Shown: positions 8,453 through 18,254 of the stretch, in pieces
Layout: each line of letters opens with the position of its first letter
How positions within the stretch are numbered: position 1 is the first letter of the stretch
Source: Emticicia sp943368675
GTDB taxonomy: Bacteria > Bacteroidota > Bacteroidia > Cytophagales > Spirosomataceae
DNA length: 36,921 nucleotides
Assembly: GCA_943368675.1 (NCBI GenBank)
Contig: CALRLN020000008.1
Coordinates: forward strand, 1-36,921
Direction of reading: 5' to 3'
Position numbers and translations under genes: made by a program
The notes under the pieces: model-generated
The model's database searches: none
Told to the model about the DNA's origin: nothing
Seen by the model: the letters and a program-made list of their open reading frames with translations, nothing else

Positions 8453-11400
8453 ATGAGGAAACTTCTACTTGCCTGCTTTATGCTGGTGTGGGGTAGCTAT
8501 GCTTATGCCCAAAATGTCAATGTAACTGGAAAAGTTACGGCTGATGATGGCTCCGTTCTTCCTGGAGTAAGTGTCGTAGTAAAAGGCACAAATGTTGGTG
8601 TACAATCAGACGCAAATGGTATCTACAAAATCGCTGCAAAAAAAGGAGCGTCCCTTTTATTCAGTTTTATCGGTTTTGAAACTCAAACAGCAGTTGTCGG
8701 TAATTCAACTACAATTGATATCACTCTTAAAAGTGATGCCGCTCAGTTAAATGAGGTAGTTGTAACAGCACAAGGTATCCGTAAAAACCTCAGAGAGGTT
8801 GGTTATGCTTATTCGAAAGTAAGCACTGAAGATGTAACCGTTGGGCGTTCTCCTCAATTGGCGCAGGCCCTTTCTGGTAAAGTGACCGGTTTGGCGGTTT
8901 ATAACGTTAATAATAGCGTTGACCCCTCTGTAAAAATCGTATTACGCGGGTTCCGTTCTTTAACCGGTAACAACGAAGCCCTGATTGTAGTAGACGGTAT
9001 TCAGACTACTTCTACTGTTTTGGCGATGATTAACCCGAATGATATTGATAATATCTCTATCCTTAAAGGTGGTCAGGCGGCTACTTTGTATGGTTCGGCA
9101 GGTATTAATGGTGCTTTGGTTATTACAACTAAAAGAGGCACAAAAGGTAAATTAAAAGTAAGCTACTCAAATAGTACAAACTTTGAGCAAATCAGCTTTT
9201 TACCTGAATTCCAGGATAAATATGGCTCAGGTTCTCACTATTATCAATCTTTTGGTTCGGCTGGTTATAGCAGCGATCCACTGGTACGTATGAAAGCCAA
9301 CTGGAGAGCTTATGAAAACCAACAATTCGGAGATCCATTCGATGGTTCAATCCGTCAGTTAGGCCGCAGTGTTGAAGATGGAAGTGTTAACATGGTTCCT
9401 TATGCTGCTGTTAAAAATTCGCGTTTCAACGCTTTTGATACAGGAGTTTCTATGAACAATCAGATTAACTTTTCTGGAGGCGATGATAACAGCACTTTCT
9501 ATATGTCATTAGAAAATCAAAAGATTCAGGGTATTGTTCCGGGAGATAAAAGCGAAAGAACTGGTGCCCGTGTATCTTCAACCAGAGAATTTAACAAATT
9601 ATCTGTTGGTTTCAATGTTAGCTATACTCAAGCTAAATATGACAGAACCTCTTCTGACTTCTATAACGACGTAATTAATCAGCCGGGTAACCTTGATTAT
9701 ACAGAATATCGCGACTGGAAAACTGATAAATTTGCTAACCCTAACGGTTACTATAACGATTATTATAATAACCCTTATTTCAATGCAGATAATAACCGTC
9801 AGGCTTATAAAGATGCCAATATTAGCGGTAATCTGAATGCTACTTATAAAATTACCCCATGGGCGTCAGTTACCAACCGTTTGGGTATCATGAATAACTC
9901 ACGTACTCAGAAAAATACAACAGGTAAATTCCTGTATTCTGACTATGCGAAAACAAAAGCATTTATCAAAGACCCTTTCTACTTTGATGGCGATGGTACA
10001 GGTATATATCGTGCAATCACTGACATTTTAGGTGGTGTTAGCGATTATACTAAAACTGAAAACGTTTTGAATAACGAGTTCCAGTTATTGCTAGAAAAAG
10101 ATTTTGGCCCGTTTGCCAATAAATTAATCCTTGGTAGTAGTTTATACCAAAAGTATGTAAAAGAAGTAAGTGTAAGTTCAAGCTCAATCGTAGTACCTGA
10201 TATATATAACGTTTCAAACCGCCAGGGCGAGCTTGGTGGAGGTGAAGGTAACACTTTGCAACGTCGTGTAGGTTACTATGCTGACTTAACCTCTAACTTC
10301 AAAAACTGGTTGATTCTGAACGGTACTTTCCGTTATGACCAAACTTCTTTGTTCTACAAACCAACCCGTCCGAACAACCTTTGGTCATATCCTTACTACG
10401 GTGTTGCCTTATCGTTTATCCCAACAGATGCATTCCCATCATTGAAAAGCAATGTGTTGAACTATGCTAAATTGCGTGTGAACTACAATAAAAACGCCAA
10501 TGACAATATCGATGTATATGGTTTAGATTTAACGTATCCAAACGGTGCTAATTTCCCTTATGGTAATACAGTAGGTTTAACAGTAGGTAACAGGCTACCG
10601 GATGCAAACCTGAAACCTGAAACGGTTACATCCGCTGAGGTTGGTGGTGAATTCCAGTTATTCGATAACAGAGTAAACATCGACGTATCGGCTTATACAC
10701 AAAATTCAAAAGGACAGGTAATCACTGTTAAAGTTCCTAACTCAACTGGTTTCCCTACCTTATTGATTAACATTGGTGAAACTAAAAACTTTGGCTATGA
10801 GGGTGAATTTAAGTATCTGATTTCAAGAGGTACTAAATTCTCATGGGATGCCAGCGTAAGATACTCTTACAATGACAACAAAGTATTGGAACTATACCCT
10901 GGTATCAACGAGTTCTTAATTAGTGGTTATTCGTATGCAAATACCAACGTTATTAAAGGTTCACGCTTCCCGATGTTAAAAACTGACGGTTATCAATATG
11001 CACCAGACGGCTCAGGTTACCGTTTAGTAAATGCTACTACCGGTTATCCATTACGTCAGACTACTCTTACACCAAGAGGTGGTACATTACCGCGCCATAT
11101 TGTTGGTTTAGGTTCAAGAATGAGCTATGGAGATTTCTCCTTTACATTCAACTTCGAATATCGTGGTGGCAACTATATGTATAGCGACTTAGGAAGACAA
11201 ATGACCTTTACAGGTTCTGGTAAATGGACAGAAAACAGAACTGACCACATCTTCCCTAACTCTGCTTATTTAAGTGCTGACGGTAAAGTTGTTCCTAATA
11301 CAACTGTTAAAGTTCGCGAGCCTGAATATGCACTATGGGTTGACAACTATCGTAATATCTCTGAAAACTTTGTTAATAAAGCATGGTTTATCAAATTACG

Positions 11401-11632
11401 TGATATTAACCTTTCTTACTCTGTTCCGCAAAGCCTCCTTGCAAAAACCAAAATTTTCTCAGGTGCAAGCATCGCTCTATACGGTCGTAACCTTATTACT
11501 ATCGTAGATAAAATGAACTACTATACTGACCCTGAGTATAGTTTTACAACAGGAAACGGATTAGGTATCAACAATACTAACCAAACGCCTCCTGTACGTC
11601 AGTATGGAGTGAACCTTAACCTTACTTTTTAA
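8453..11632 (+). CDS. SusC/RagA-type TonB-dependent outer-membrane transporter 1
   Basis: This 1059-residue protein has a Sec signal peptide (cleavage near AYAQ, residue 20). A CarboxypepD_reg-like domain spans about 22-108 (VTGKVTADDGSVLPGVSVVVKG through LNEVVVTAQG). The plug spans about 115-230 (QALSGKVTGLAV, VLRGFRSLTGN, ALIVVDGI, ATLYGSAGINGALVITTKRG). A long beta-barrel follows, ending in a C-terminal aromatic (NLNLTF). Such proteins import glycans or other large nutrients through the outer membrane with energy from TonB, with a SusD lipoprotein as a lid. That partner is the next gene, 21 nt downstream. Its leader and first 110 residues closely match the second SusC, so the two are recent paralogues. 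Cargo cannot be read from the sequence, and no degradative enzyme is adjacent. Confidence 0.93.
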   Translation: MRKLLLACFMLVWGSYAYAQNVNVTGKVTADDGSVLPGVSVVVKGTNVGVQSDANGIYKIAAKKGASLLFSFIGFETQTAVVGNSTTIDITLKSDAAQLNEVVVTAQGIRKNLREVGYAYSKVSTEDVTVGRSPQLAQALSGKVTGLAVYNVNNSVDPSVKIVLRGFRSLTGNNEALIVVDGIQTTSTVLAMINPNDIDNISILKGGQAATLYGSAGINGALVITTKRGTKGKLKVSYSNSTNFEQISFLPEFQDKYGSGSHYYQSFGSAGYSSDPLVRMKANWRAYENQQFGDPFDGSIRQLGRSVEDGSVNMVPYAAVKNSRFNAFDTGVSMNNQINFSGGDDNSTFYMSLENQKIQGIVPGDKSERTGARVSSTREFNKLSVGFNVSYTQAKYDRTSSDFYNDVINQPGNLDYTEYRDWKTDKFANPNGYYNDYYNNPYFNADNNRQAYKDANISGNLNATYKITPWASVTNRLGIMNNSRTQKNTTGKFLYSDYAKTKAFIKDPFYFDGDGTGIYRAITDILGGVSDYTKTENVLNNEFQLLLEKDFGPFANKLILGSSLYQKYVKEVSVSSSSIVVPDIYNVSNRQGELGGGEGNTLQRRVGYYADLTSNFKNWLILNGTFRYDQTSLFYKPTRPNNLWSYPYYGVALSFIPTDAFPSLKSNVLNYAKLRVNYNKNANDNIDVYGLDLTYPNGANFPYGNTVGLTVGNRLPDANLKPETVTSAEVGGEFQLFDNRVNIDVSAYTQNSKGQVITVKVPNSTGFPTLLINIGETKNFGYEGEFKYLISRGTKFSWDASVRYSYNDNKVLELYPGINEFLISGYSYANTNVIKGSRFPMLKTDGYQYAPDGSGYRLVNATTGYPLRQTTLTPRGGTLPRHIVGLGSRMSYGDFSFTFNFEYRGGNYMYSDLGRQMTFTGSGKWTENRTDHIFPNSAYLSADGKVVPNTTVKVREPEYALWVDNYRNISENFVNKAWFIKLRDINLSYSVPQSLLAKTKIFSGASIALYGRNLITIVDKMNYYTDPEYSFTTGNGLGINNTNQTPPVRQYGVNLNLTF

Positions 11633-11653
11633 TCAACAATACCATTGAAGAAC

Positions 11654-13183
11654 ATGAAATTAAAATCAATAATAATATCTGCTCTGGTTGTTTTGGTTGG
11701 TAGTAGCTGTAAAGAATCATTTTTTGACATCAACACTAACCCTAACTCCCTGCCTACTGCGTCGCCTAGCTTTGTGTTTACCAATGCTGTAAACGTAACC
11801 TCAACCAACATGCTTGGTTATAATGAGCTTGGCTCATACTGGTCTGGTCAATGGACACAAGGAAACGGGTACATTATCAGTACTACTCAATTTGCTTATA
11901 ACTTTACCGATGGTGATTTCAACTATTGGGATGGTATTTATGATAATCTTGAAGATTATGAATTTGTGATTCAGAATGCTGATGCAGCCAACCAGAAATA
12001 TTTCAAAGGCCCTGCTAAAGTAATGAAAGCTATGGTTTATCAACACCTGGTTGATATGTATGGTAACGCACCTTTTTCAGATGCATTGAAAGCAACAGCC
12101 TCATTAGCTCCGAAATTTGATGACCAAAAGGCCATTTACGAGTCGTTAATTACATTAATTGATCAGGGGATTGCTGATATGAAAGCCAATCCATTTGCCA
12201 GCGCTTTTTCTGGTTCTGACATCGTATTCAGAGGAAACCTTACTAAATGGACGCAGTTTGCTAACTCATTGAAGTTGAGAATTCTGATCCGCCAGGCAAA
12301 AGTTGCCGGAAAAGAAGCTTATATCAAAGGTGAAATTGCAAAAATTTTAAGCGAAGGTTCAGGTTTCATTACAGGTGAAGATGTGGGTATCGGTGGTTCT
12401 TACTTCTATCTGGCAACTGCCGGTAAATTGAACCCGGTTTATGACCGTTGGGGCTATGATGCTAATGGCGCTAAAAGAGCATTGAATAACTATCCCCGTA
12501 TTACCGAGTTTTTAGTTAACAGCCTGAAAGCATCAGGCGATACGCTTCGTTTGAAAAGAATTGCTTATGCTAATAGTGGTGAAAATGGTGGTGCTCCTGG
12601 TACAAGTCTTCTGAAAGAAGTGGCCGCTAACTACAGAGGGACTCCATTTGGTGTAAGCTCTGGTTATTTACCTGCCAATACGGTACCACTAGGACCTAGC
12701 CTGATAGTAAAAGGCGAATATAACCGCCCTTATATCATCATGACTGCCTCAGAAATTCAGTTTTCATTGGCAGAAGCGAAACAAAGATATGCTGATTTGG
12801 CTCTACCAAATACGGCTCAACAGTATTTCGAAGAAGGTATCAAACAATCATTCCGTGTGTTAGGTGCTGGAGCAGCTAATGCTGATGCTTACAAAGGTAG
12901 TGGTGTTGTAAACTACGACTGGACTGCATCTCCTGATAAATTAGCAGCTATTGCTATCCAGAAATGGATTGCCTTGAATAACTTCAGTGGATTTGAAGCA
13001 TGGGCAGAATATAGAAGAACTAATCTTCCGGTTACGCCTCAAAGTATCCAGTTGGTAGGTGAAACCAAGCGCCCTTTACGTTTATTTTATCCAAATACAG
13101 AAGGTGGTTCAAATGGTGCTAATGTGAAAGCACAAGGAACTATTGATGTATTCACCACAAGAATATTCTGGGATATGGATTGA
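11654..13183 (+). CDS. SusD/RagB-type surface lipoprotein 1 (SusD-like_2 group)
   Basis: The protein has 509 residues from the ATG at 11654. A TTG three codons earlier, at 11645, is in frame but less likely. The signal ends in a lipobox (VGSSC, Cys19), and the following KES is the acidic/lysine context often seen on surface-exposed Bacteroidota lipoproteins. The mature protein is helical and TPR-like in pattern. WDGIYDNLEDYEFVI, YGNAPFSDAL, FRGNLTKWTQFANSLKLRILIR and the C-terminal EAWAEYRRT are typical of the SusD-like_2 family (PF12771). It should bind the cargo of the SusC just upstream and act as the lid of that complex. A strong terminator follows 26 nt after the stop. Confidence 0.9.
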   Translation: MKLKSIIISALVVLVGSSCKESFFDINTNPNSLPTASPSFVFTNAVNVTSTNMLGYNELGSYWSGQWTQGNGYIISTTQFAYNFTDGDFNYWDGIYDNLEDYEFVIQNADAANQKYFKGPAKVMKAMVYQHLVDMYGNAPFSDALKATASLAPKFDDQKAIYESLITLIDQGIADMKANPFASAFSGSDIVFRGNLTKWTQFANSLKLRILIRQAKVAGKEAYIKGEIAKILSEGSGFITGEDVGIGGSYFYLATAGKLNPVYDRWGYDANGAKRALNNYPRITEFLVNSLKASGDTLRLKRIAYANSGENGGAPGTSLLKEVAANYRGTPFGVSSGYLPANTVPLGPSLIVKGEYNRPYIIMTASEIQFSLAEAKQRYADLALPNTAQQYFEEGIKQSFRVLGAGAANADAYKGSGVVNYDWTASPDKLAAIAIQKWIALNNFSGFEAWAEYRRTNLPVTPQSIQLVGETKRPLRLFYPNTEGGSNGANVKAQGTIDVFTTRIFWDMD

Positions 13184-13208
13184 TCATAACATTTGTTTTT
13201 TCCTGGAG

Positions 13209-13237
13209 AGGAGCCTGCAAGCAGGCTCCTTTTTTTA
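13209..13237 (+). terminator. intrinsic terminator of SusC/D pair 1
   Basis: AGGAGCCTGC and GCAGGCTCCT form a near-continuous 9-10 bp stem around AA, followed by a run of seven T (13230-13236). It separates pair 1 from pair 2. Confidence 0.9.
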
Positions 13238-13493
13238 TTTCTAAAAGAAATAATTGTATTTTTTGTAGCTGTATTTATTGTTAAAGCCCTTTAATATAGC
13301 AATAAAACGGTATATTTTTTTGACTGATTTTGTCGAGAATTGTCAGAACACAGTCGCTTAAAATTCTATATTCATCGCAATAAGTATTTAAATTTTTTTA
13401 AGAAATATTCTACTTGTCAGAAAAACACCATAACTTAGCATTAAAGTACATTGAGTTGTACCAAAAAATAATTAAAACAAACTAACGAACTGT
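13238..13493 (+). other. AT-rich leader region before SusC/D pair 2
   Basis: The stretch between the two pairs (310 nt from stop to start, including the terminator) contains no ORF that I can support. It is AT-rich and presumably holds the promoter of pair 2. The best -7-like box, TAACTTAG (about 13431-13438), has one mismatch and no good -33 box. The last 20 nt (AAAACAAACTAACGAACTGT) nearly match the sequence before the first SusC. Confidence 0.4.
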
Positions 13494-13754
13494 ATGAGGA
13501 AACTTCTACTCGCCTGCTTTATGCTGGCCTGGGCAAGCTCTACTTTTGCCCAAGACGTAAATGTAACCGGAAAGGTTACTGCTGATGACGGCTCCGCTCT
13601 ACCTGGTGTAAGCGTTGTATTACAAGGTACAAACAAAGGGACTCAAACCGATGCTGATGGCAATTACAAGATTGTTGCAACTAAAGGCTCTTCGCTTTTA
13701 TTCAGTTTTATCGGCTTTGAACCCAAACTATTGCAATCGGCAATATGTCTGTAA
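13494..13754 (+). CDS. N-terminal fragment of SusC 2 (signal peptide and CarboxypepD_reg-like domain)
   Basis: This is an 86-codon frame. Residues 1-20 (MRKLLLACFMLAWASSTFAQ) are a Sec signal nearly identical to that of the first SusC. Residues 21-76 are most of the CarboxypepD_reg-like beta-sandwich, with VNVTGKVTADDGSALPGVSV. The last ten residues are out-of-frame sequence after the missing base. On its own this would be a short exported fragment with no barrel. Confidence 0.6.
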   Translation: MRKLLLACFMLAWASSTFAQDVNVTGKVTADDGSALPGVSVVLQGTNKGTQTDADGNYKIVATKGSSLLFSFIGFEPKLLQSAICL

Positions 13755-16681
13755 TTAATGTAACATTGAAGAGTGACGCTGCACAGTTAAACGAAGTCGT
13801 GGTAACTGCCCTGGGTATTTCGCGTGAGAAAAAATCACTTACCTACACTGCCCAGAGTATTAATTCAGAAAAACTAACGGTATCGCGCGATGCCAACGTA
13901 GGGAATGCCTTAGCAGGTAAAATTGCCGGGGTTCAGGTATTAGGGCAATCTGGTGCAAAATTCGGTTCGCCTAATATCCGTATCCGTGGGGTAAACTCAT
14001 TGACAGGTGGTGACCCACTTTATGTAGTAGATGGTACTCCGGTTGGTAACATTTCAGATGTAAACATGGACGATGTTGAAAACCTTACAGTATTGAAAGG
14101 ACCTTCAGCAACTGCTTTGTATGGTAACCGTGCTTCTGGTGGTGTAATTGTAATCACTACCAAACGTGCTAAAGCTGGTGAAACTACTTTCACTATCAAC
14201 CATAGCACAACAATGGATAGAGTAGGTCTTCTTCCAAAATATCAGAATGAGTACGGTGGTGGATACTCGCAGGACTGGGAAACATTCGCTTACAATCCCG
14301 CTATTCACCCTGCTTCATGGGCTTCCTTTAACGGACAAAAAATATTAGATTATTCGGCTGACGAAAGCTGGGGACCACGCCTGGATGGTTCACCTCACCG
14401 TTCAGCTTTCTCATGGCAACAAGGCCCGGAATTCGGGCAGTTGACTCCTTACGAAGCAGCTCCTAACAACGTTAGGGATTTCTTTAACAAACCATTCAGC
14501 CATAATACCAACTTAGCCTTTGCCAAAGGCGGAGATAATTTCCAGAGCCGTGTTTCTTATACACACCTTGACAACAACGGTATTATTCCGAACAGTAAGC
14601 AAACGAAGGATTATATCAGTTCTAAAAACACTTTTAACATCACTAAGAAATTCTCGGCAATGCTTGATATTACCTATTCTGCTACTCGTGCCAAAAATGT
14701 CCCAGCGGACAATTATGGCTCATCGGGTGGTACATTAGGTGGTGTAGGTCTTCCTACAGGTGTTCCGATAGCAGCAGTTGGTTATAACCAGACGGTAGGG
14801 TCATTCAACCAATGGTTCCAACGTCAGATCAAAATTGAAGATTTAAAAAATTATAAAAATCCTGACGGTACATACAGAAGCTGGAATATAGGTGGCCCTC
14901 TTGATTCAAAACCAAAATACTGGGATAGTCCGTATACACAGATGTATGAAAGTACTAACCTTAACAACAACGACCGTATTTATGGTAGCTTTGGTTTAAG
15001 TTATAAAATCTTTGATTTCCTGACTGCTTCAGTTACTACCCGTAGAGACTGGAGAAACTACTATGGAGAAGGTCGAATTGCTTATGGTACATTAAATGCA
15101 GGTGGCCTGGGAGCTTATGCCAACTATGCTACAACAGGTTATGAAAACAACCACGAGGCTTTATTAGCACTTGATAAGTCTTTCGGTAAAATCTCGGTAG
15201 TAGCCAATGCCGGTGGTAACATCAGATACTCAAAAACTACTGTAGTTTCTCAGGCAACAGTAGGTGGCCTTACAACTCCGGGCTTCTACAATATAGCAGC
15301 ATCAAAAGATCGTCCTTCGGTTTCAAACAACTTGTTTGAAAGACGTGTAAACAGTTTATATGGTAGTTTGAGTTTAGGTTATGATAATACTTATTTCTTA
15401 GAAGGAACTATCCGTAACGACTGGTCGTCAACACTTCCGGTAGCTCATAACTCCTATATTTATCCTTCTATTGGTGCAAGTATCGTAGTATCTGAGTGGA
15501 TACCGAAAAACAGTATATTATCCTTTGCGAAAATCAGAGGTAGTTATGCGCAGGTAGGTACAGACGTAGGCCCATATAATATCTATCAGGTTTATACCAC
15601 TGGTAACCCATTTGGTTCAAACCCAACACAGTATTTGCCAACACAATTACCAAATGCTGATTTAAAACCCGGTCTTTCGTCAGCTTATGAAGGTGGTATC
15701 GATTTAAAATTCCTTAACAACCGTGTAAGCTTAGAATTCACTGCGTACAAAAACGATAACAAAAACCAGATTCTTCCTTTGACAGTTCCTTCTGCCAGCG
15801 GTTATTCTTCTACGCTTATCAACGCAGGTTTAATTCAAACCCAGGGTTTTGAATTACATATCGGTGCTACTCCTGTTAAAACTACCTCTGGCTTTACATG
15901 GGATGTTGATATCAACTTCGACCGTAGTACTTCAAAAATCGTTGAATTGGCAAGTGGTTTATCTAACTACCAACTGGGTGGCCCAACCTGGAGAACATTG
16001 ACAGTAAATGCACGTGTGGGTGAACAATGGGGACTTTTACAAGGTAAGGGTTATGTAACTAACGACAAAGGAGAAAAAGTAGTTGGTCCGGACGGCCATT
16101 ATTTAGTACAAGATAATAAACTATTAGGATCGGTGCTTCCTAAATTCAAAGGTGGATTCCTGAATGTATTTACTTACAAAAACTTCTCCCTTCGTGCTAA
16201 TATCGACTTTATTATCGGTGGCAAGTTCTTCTCAACTACACGAATGTTTAACGCTTATGCAGGTTTAGCAGCAGAAACAGCCGGCCTGAACGAATTGGGT
16301 AAACCTAAACGTGACCCTGTATCTGCTGGTGGTGGTATTCTACTACCTGGTGTAACAGCTGATGGCAAACCAAATACTGTGCGCGTAGAAACACAATCAT
16401 TCTACGAAGATAAAATGTTCGGATTTAACGAAGCCTGGATTTATGACCAGACTTACGTAAAATTAAGAGAGGTTGCTTTAAACTATAATGTTCCTAAATC
16501 ATTATTCAATGGAAAAGTATTTAAATCAGCCAGAGTTGGTTTAATTGTACGCAATCCGGTGTTGATTTATAGTGCCGCTGGTGGTGGCATCGATATTTCA
16601 GAAGCTGAGCTTTACTGGACAGAAGGTGGTCAGTTACCTCCGGTTCGCTCATACGGTATCAACCTTAGTTTAGGATTCTAA
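13745..16681 (+). CDS. C-terminal part of SusC 2 (plug and beta-barrel)
   Basis: The longest open frame after the lesion is 978 codons from the ATG at 13745, which aligns to an internal Asn/Met of the paralogue and is not a natural start. It holds the end of the first domain (LNEVVVTALGI), the plug (NALAGKIAGVQVLG, IRIRGVNSLTGG, LYVVDGTP, ATALYGNRASGGVIVITTKRA) and the whole barrel, ending in GINLSLGF with the expected terminal aromatic. Without the upstream signal peptide it could not be exported, so the gene makes a functional transporter only if the frame is restored. The SusD partner starts 71 nt downstream. Confidence 0.75.
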   Translation: MSVINVTLKSDAAQLNEVVVTALGISREKKSLTYTAQSINSEKLTVSRDANVGNALAGKIAGVQVLGQSGAKFGSPNIRIRGVNSLTGGDPLYVVDGTPVGNISDVNMDDVENLTVLKGPSATALYGNRASGGVIVITTKRAKAGETTFTINHSTTMDRVGLLPKYQNEYGGGYSQDWETFAYNPAIHPASWASFNGQKILDYSADESWGPRLDGSPHRSAFSWQQGPEFGQLTPYEAAPNNVRDFFNKPFSHNTNLAFAKGGDNFQSRVSYTHLDNNGIIPNSKQTKDYISSKNTFNITKKFSAMLDITYSATRAKNVPADNYGSSGGTLGGVGLPTGVPIAAVGYNQTVGSFNQWFQRQIKIEDLKNYKNPDGTYRSWNIGGPLDSKPKYWDSPYTQMYESTNLNNNDRIYGSFGLSYKIFDFLTASVTTRRDWRNYYGEGRIAYGTLNAGGLGAYANYATTGYENNHEALLALDKSFGKISVVANAGGNIRYSKTTVVSQATVGGLTTPGFYNIAASKDRPSVSNNLFERRVNSLYGSLSLGYDNTYFLEGTIRNDWSSTLPVAHNSYIYPSIGASIVVSEWIPKNSILSFAKIRGSYAQVGTDVGPYNIYQVYTTGNPFGSNPTQYLPTQLPNADLKPGLSSAYEGGIDLKFLNNRVSLEFTAYKNDNKNQILPLTVPSASGYSSTLINAGLIQTQGFELHIGATPVKTTSGFTWDVDINFDRSTSKIVELASGLSNYQLGGPTWRTLTVNARVGEQWGLLQGKGYVTNDKGEKVVGPDGHYLVQDNKLLGSVLPKFKGGFLNVFTYKNFSLRANIDFIIGGKFFSTTRMFNAYAGLAAETAGLNELGKPKRDPVSAGGGILLPGVTADGKPNTVRVETQSFYEDKMFGFNEAWIYDQTYVKLREVALNYNVPKSLFNGKVFKSARVGLIVRNPVLIYSAAGGGIDISEAELYWTEGGQLPPVRSYGINLSLGF

Positions 16682-16752
16682 TCATTAGAGATTCGGCAAT
16701 AAACTTTTCCTCTTAATGTTAAGTACTACTGTCGTTAAATACTATTAAAAAA

Positions 16753-18198
16753 ATGAAAAAAATAACAGCATACAAATCATTAGCAGTGGCCCTTAGCTTA
16801 GCAATTGCCACTACTTCGTGCGACCCGGGTGATTTTGGCAATATGAACATCAGTCCAAATAACCCATCCACTCCGAATACGGCTGGATTCCTGACAGGTG
16901 CATTGCGCAATATAGGAACTATGGTTACTGAAATGGTTCCGGCGCTTTATACTCAACAATTCGGTGATGTAACCTATATTGAAGATTCTCGTTATAAGAC
17001 CATCAATTTCAATTTTAATGGATACTATACAGGGCCATTGGTTACTTATCAGGCTATTATTGACCTGAACACTAATCCAAACACTAAAGTTACGGCAGCA
17101 GCAAACGGCTCAAATAACAATCAGATTGCCGTAGCGCGTATTGCCAAAGCCTATACTTATCTGTGGATGACTGACCGTTGGGGAGATATTCCATACTCTC
17201 AGGCATTGAAAGGTAGTACAAACTTTAGCCCGGCTTATGATACACAACAAGCTATTTACACAGACTTGTTTAAAGAGTTGAAAGAGGCACAGGCACAATT
17301 TGATGGCGGTACAGCCGTAAAAGGTGATATTCTATTAGGTGGAAATGCTACCCGCTGGAAGAAATTTGCCAATACTTTGCGTATGATTATGGCTCTTCGT
17401 TTGTCGAAAGTTGACCCGGCAAAAGGTAAAACAGAGTTTGCCGCAGCCCTGGCTGATGGTCCGTTGGCATCAAATGCTGATAATGTAAAATATGGTTATC
17501 TGGCAGAATCTAACAATGAGCATCCATTATATAACAACTATATTACAACTAATCGTAAGGATTTTGCTGTAAGTAGCACGTTTATGAACTTCCTGACCAA
17601 AACTAATGACCCGCGTATTCCGGGAATGGCAGATCCGAATATCCTGCAAAAATATGTTGGTGTGCCTTATGGCGTTTTCCCTCCAACCTGGAAAGCGCAG
17701 GATGTATCATTAGCAGCTAGTTCAATTCGTCAGCAAAACTCACCTGCAAATGTTGTAACTTATGCGCAAGTGTTGTTTTCACAAGCAGAAGCTGTTAAAC
17801 TGGGCTGGATTCCAGGCGATGCTAAAGCCTTGTATGAAAGTGCAATCAAAGCATCTATCCAACAATGGATTGGTGCAGCTGCTACTGATGCGGTTGTTGA
17901 TGCATTCTTACAACAGCCTGATGTAAAATATAATGATGCTAAAGCATTAGAACAAATTGCTACACAAAAATGGGTAGCGTTGTTCTATCAGGGCAATGAA
18001 GCATGGGCAGAGTGGCGTCGTACGGGTTATCCGGTATTGACTCCTGCAGCTAACCCATTAAACCCGAGTGGTCAGATTCCTCATCGTTTAGCCTACCCTG
18101 TTACAGAACAAACACTGAACAAAGTTAACTACGATAAGGCAGTGGCTGCTCAGGGAGCCGATACTCAGGATACCAGAGTATGGTGGGATAAAAAATAA
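16753..18198 (+). CDS. SusD/RagB-type surface lipoprotein 2 (SusD-like_2 group)
   Basis: This 481-residue lipoprotein has its acceptor Cys at 23 (TTSC), followed by DPGD, a different flanking sequence from its two homologues. LWMTDRWGDIPYSQAL, RWKKFANTLRMIMALRLSK, EAWAEWRRTGYPV and the tryptophan-rich C-terminus (TRVWWDKK) match the SusD-like_2 family and parallel the first SusD in the window. It is the predicted lid and ligand-binding partner of the frameshifted SusC upstream. If that SusC is really inactive, this lipoprotein would be an orphan or might pair with SusC 1. A terminator follows 31 nt after the stop. Confidence 0.9.
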   Translation: MKKITAYKSLAVALSLAIATTSCDPGDFGNMNISPNNPSTPNTAGFLTGALRNIGTMVTEMVPALYTQQFGDVTYIEDSRYKTINFNFNGYYTGPLVTYQAIIDLNTNPNTKVTAAANGSNNNQIAVARIAKAYTYLWMTDRWGDIPYSQALKGSTNFSPAYDTQQAIYTDLFKELKEAQAQFDGGTAVKGDILLGGNATRWKKFANTLRMIMALRLSKVDPAKGKTEFAAALADGPLASNADNVKYGYLAESNNEHPLYNNYITTNRKDFAVSSTFMNFLTKTNDPRIPGMADPNILQKYVGVPYGVFPPTWKAQDVSLAASSIRQQNSPANVVTYAQVLFSQAEAVKLGWIPGDAKALYESAIKASIQQWIGAAATDAVVDAFLQQPDVKYNDAKALEQIATQKWVALFYQGNEAWAEWRRTGYPVLTPAANPLNPSGQIPHRLAYPVTEQTLNKVNYDKAVAAQGADTQDTRVWWDKK

Positions 18199-18229
18199 GC
18201 ATAATTACCGAAACACATATATCGCAAAG

Positions 18230-18254
18230 AGGCAGTCATTAGGCTGCCTTTTTT
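18230..18254 (+). terminator. intrinsic terminator of SusC/D pair 2
   Basis: AGGCAG and CTGCCT form a 6-bp stem around an 8-nt loop, followed by six T (18249-18254). Confidence 0.75.

Larger units (their letters stand above)
13494..16681 (+). pseudogene. SusC/RagA-type transporter 2, split by a one-base frameshift
   Basis: Two overlapping frames together make one full SusC of about 1062 residues. Frame 1 (13494-13754) reads the signal peptide and the carboxypeptidase-like domain up to FSFIGFE, then runs into PKLLQSAICL and a stop. The other frame continues with TQTIAIGN then MSVINVTLK, exactly what the first SusC has at that point (GFETQTAVVGN, then IDITLK). Restoring one A in TTTGAACCC (13717-13725) gives GFETQT and rejoins the frames. 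No slippery heptamer or strong downstream hairpin is evident, so programmed frameshifting is less likely than mutation or a sequencing error. The rest of the gene is intact and its SusD partner follows, which favours a very recent lesion or an artefact. Confidence 0.85.

Noticed and set aside
13700..13760. Programmed ribosomal frameshift in SusC 2
   Set aside because: No slippery heptamer, stop-codon context or downstream structure was seen. Simple loss of one A explains the frame break.
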